Assembly: GCA_964649005.1 (NCBI GenBank)
Contig: CAZYMD010000224.1
Span: 1 to 7,553, forward strand
DNA length: 7,553 nucleotides
Source: CAZGMJ01 sp964649005
GTDB lineage: Bacteria > Planctomycetota > Phycisphaerae > Sedimentisphaerales > Anaerobacaceae
Direction: 5' to 3'
Positions within the stretch are counted from its first letter, which is position 1, and each line of letters begins with the position of its first letter. The notes below the pieces were generated by a model. The model was not told where the DNA came from, did not search any database, and was given only the letters and a program-made list of their open reading frames with translations. The position numbers and the translations under genes were made by a program. Positions 6,485 to 7,553 of the stretch are shown one piece after another.

Positions 6485-7553
6485 ATGTCTCAGAGATTCG
6501 ACCGATTCGCAGTAACGCAGCAAAACAGCAGGGGTCGGGCATACGAGGAAAAGCCACATCCGTATCGGTCTGACTTCGAGCGTGATCGCGACCGCATCAT
6601 ACACTGCTCGGCCTTTCGCAGGCTCGAAGGTAAAACGCAGGTCTTTACCCCTGGCCTCGACGATCACTACAGGACACGTCTGACACATACAATTGAAGTC
6701 GCCCAGATAGGAAGAACCATCGCGAAAGTGCTGGGCCTAAATGAAAGTCTGACTGAAGCTATATGCCTGGCGCACGACCTGGGCCATTCACCTTTCGGGC
6801 ACATCGGCGAGCATGTTCTTAATGAACTGACGGAAGACTATGGCGGATTCGAGCATAACAAGCAGACTCTTAGAATCGTTGATTTGCTCGAACATCCGTA
6901 TCCGGACTTCTGGGGTCTTAACCTGCTGCATGAAACACGTCTGGGATTGGCAAAACATCACAGCCCATACGATAAGCCTAAGGATAACGTCTTCAGCGAA
7001 CACAATTGCACGCTTGAAGGACAGATCGCTGAAGTTGCGGATCGCATCGCCTACAATTGTCACGATCTCGAAGATGGGATGCGGGCGGGCCTGATTTCAG
7101 CAGAGCAGTTGAAAAACGTGACCATCTTTGGGGAAGCACAGGAGATGGTCGGCACGGAGCATATCGATGACCGGACGATCCGCAGGACAAGGACAGCCAA
7201 GGCGATCATAAACAAACTCGTGGGTGACTGCCTCGATGCCAGCAGCAAGGCATTGGGTGAGGCCAAGGCGACGACGGTAAAAGAGATCGTTATTCAGGAT
7301 GAAAATATGATCGTCCTTTCATCCGACAGTGTTGCCCAGCTCGTTGAGCTGGAAGAGTTTTTAATGCAGAACTTCTACTTACACGAGGCCATTGTATCGT
7401 CAGGAAAGCAGGCGCAAATCTGGCTCGAACAACTCTTTGAAACGCTTTGTAGCAAGCCCGAACTGATGCCTCGTTACTTCCAGAGATTCATTCCCGAACA
7501 TGGTTTACAGCGAGCTGTATGCGATTATATCGCAGGTATGACAGACCGCTTCT
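6485..7553 (+). CDS. dgt: Deoxyguanosinetriphosphate triphosphohydrolase (dGTPase), 3' end cut off
   Basis: This HD-domain enzyme hydrolyses dGTP (or other dNTPs) to the deoxynucleoside and triphosphate, helping control dNTP pools in the cytoplasm. The frame is open for 356 codons to the window edge. Bacterial members are usually a little longer, so perhaps the last few dozen residues are missing. The N terminus has the family block SRGRAYEE (15-22) and FERDRDRIIHCSAFRRLEGKTQVF (31-54). The metal-binding HD residues are H68 (RLTHTIEV), H97-D98 (LAHDLGHSPFGH) and D186 (VADRIAYNCHDLEDG). H101 and H106 are the further conserved histidines. The ATG at 6485 has GGAAGA 6 bases upstream. A TTG at 6461 is an in-frame alternative with weaker support. 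It lies 124 bases after the HIT gene, with no convincing terminator between, so co-transcription is possible but unproven. Confidence 0.95.
   Translation, partial: MSQRFDRFAVTQQNSRGRAYEEKPHPYRSDFERDRDRIIHCSAFRRLEGKTQVFTPGLDDHYRTRLTHTIEVAQIGRTIAKVLGLNESLTEAICLAHDLGHSPFGHIGEHVLNELTEDYGGFEHNKQTLRIVDLLEHPYPDFWGLNLLHETRLGLAKHHSPYDKPKDNVFSEHNCTLEGQIAEVADRIAYNCHDLEDGMRAGLISAEQLKNVTIFGEAQEMVGTEHIDDRTIRRTRTAKAIINKLVGDCLDASSKALGEAKATTVKEIVIQDENMIVLSSDSVAQLVELEEFLMQNFYLHEAIVSSGKQAQIWLEQLFETLCSKPELMPRYFQRFIPEHGLQRAVCDYIAGMTDRF

Overview
The window holds seven protein-coding genes on two divergent blocks and reads as ordinary bacterial chromosome. I see no RNA gene, insertion sequence, CRISPR array or phage gene, and no gene-free stretch over 300 bases. 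Base composition looks close to 50% GC throughout. Two lipoproteins with classical lipoboxes suggest a bacterium that sorts lipoproteins, probably a diderm. The mix of genes, with large lipoproteins of unknown function beside an actinobacterial/planctomycete-style HIT protein, would suit a Planctomycetota-like or related lineage. That placement is only an impression and needs a database comparison.

Left block, minus strand (30-3453): ilvD (dihydroxy-acid dehydratase, valine/isoleucine/leucine and pantothenate precursor synthesis) is followed by a medium-chain zinc-binding dehydrogenase and then a thioredoxin-fold redoxin. The gaps are about 70 bases each, with good Shine-Dalgarno sites and no clear terminator between genes, so co-transcription from the ilvD side is plausible. 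The common theme may be redox: an oxygen-sensitive Fe-S enzyme, an NAD(P)H oxidoreductase and a CxxC redoxin.

Divergent spacer (3454-3623): a 170-base region carries a good sigma70-like promoter for the right block and a weaker candidate for ilvD.

Right block, plus strand (3624-7553): two adjacent lipoproteins, 11 bases apart, appear to be diverged tandem paralogues of unknown function. The second starts at TTG. They are followed 29 bases later by a HIT-family hydrolase/phosphorylase resembling mycobacterial Ap4A phosphorylase. After a 124-base gap comes a dGTP triphosphohydrolase (HD domain) that runs off the right edge. The last two genes both act on nucleotides. The lipoprotein pair is the least understood part of the window and the best candidate for something undescribed.
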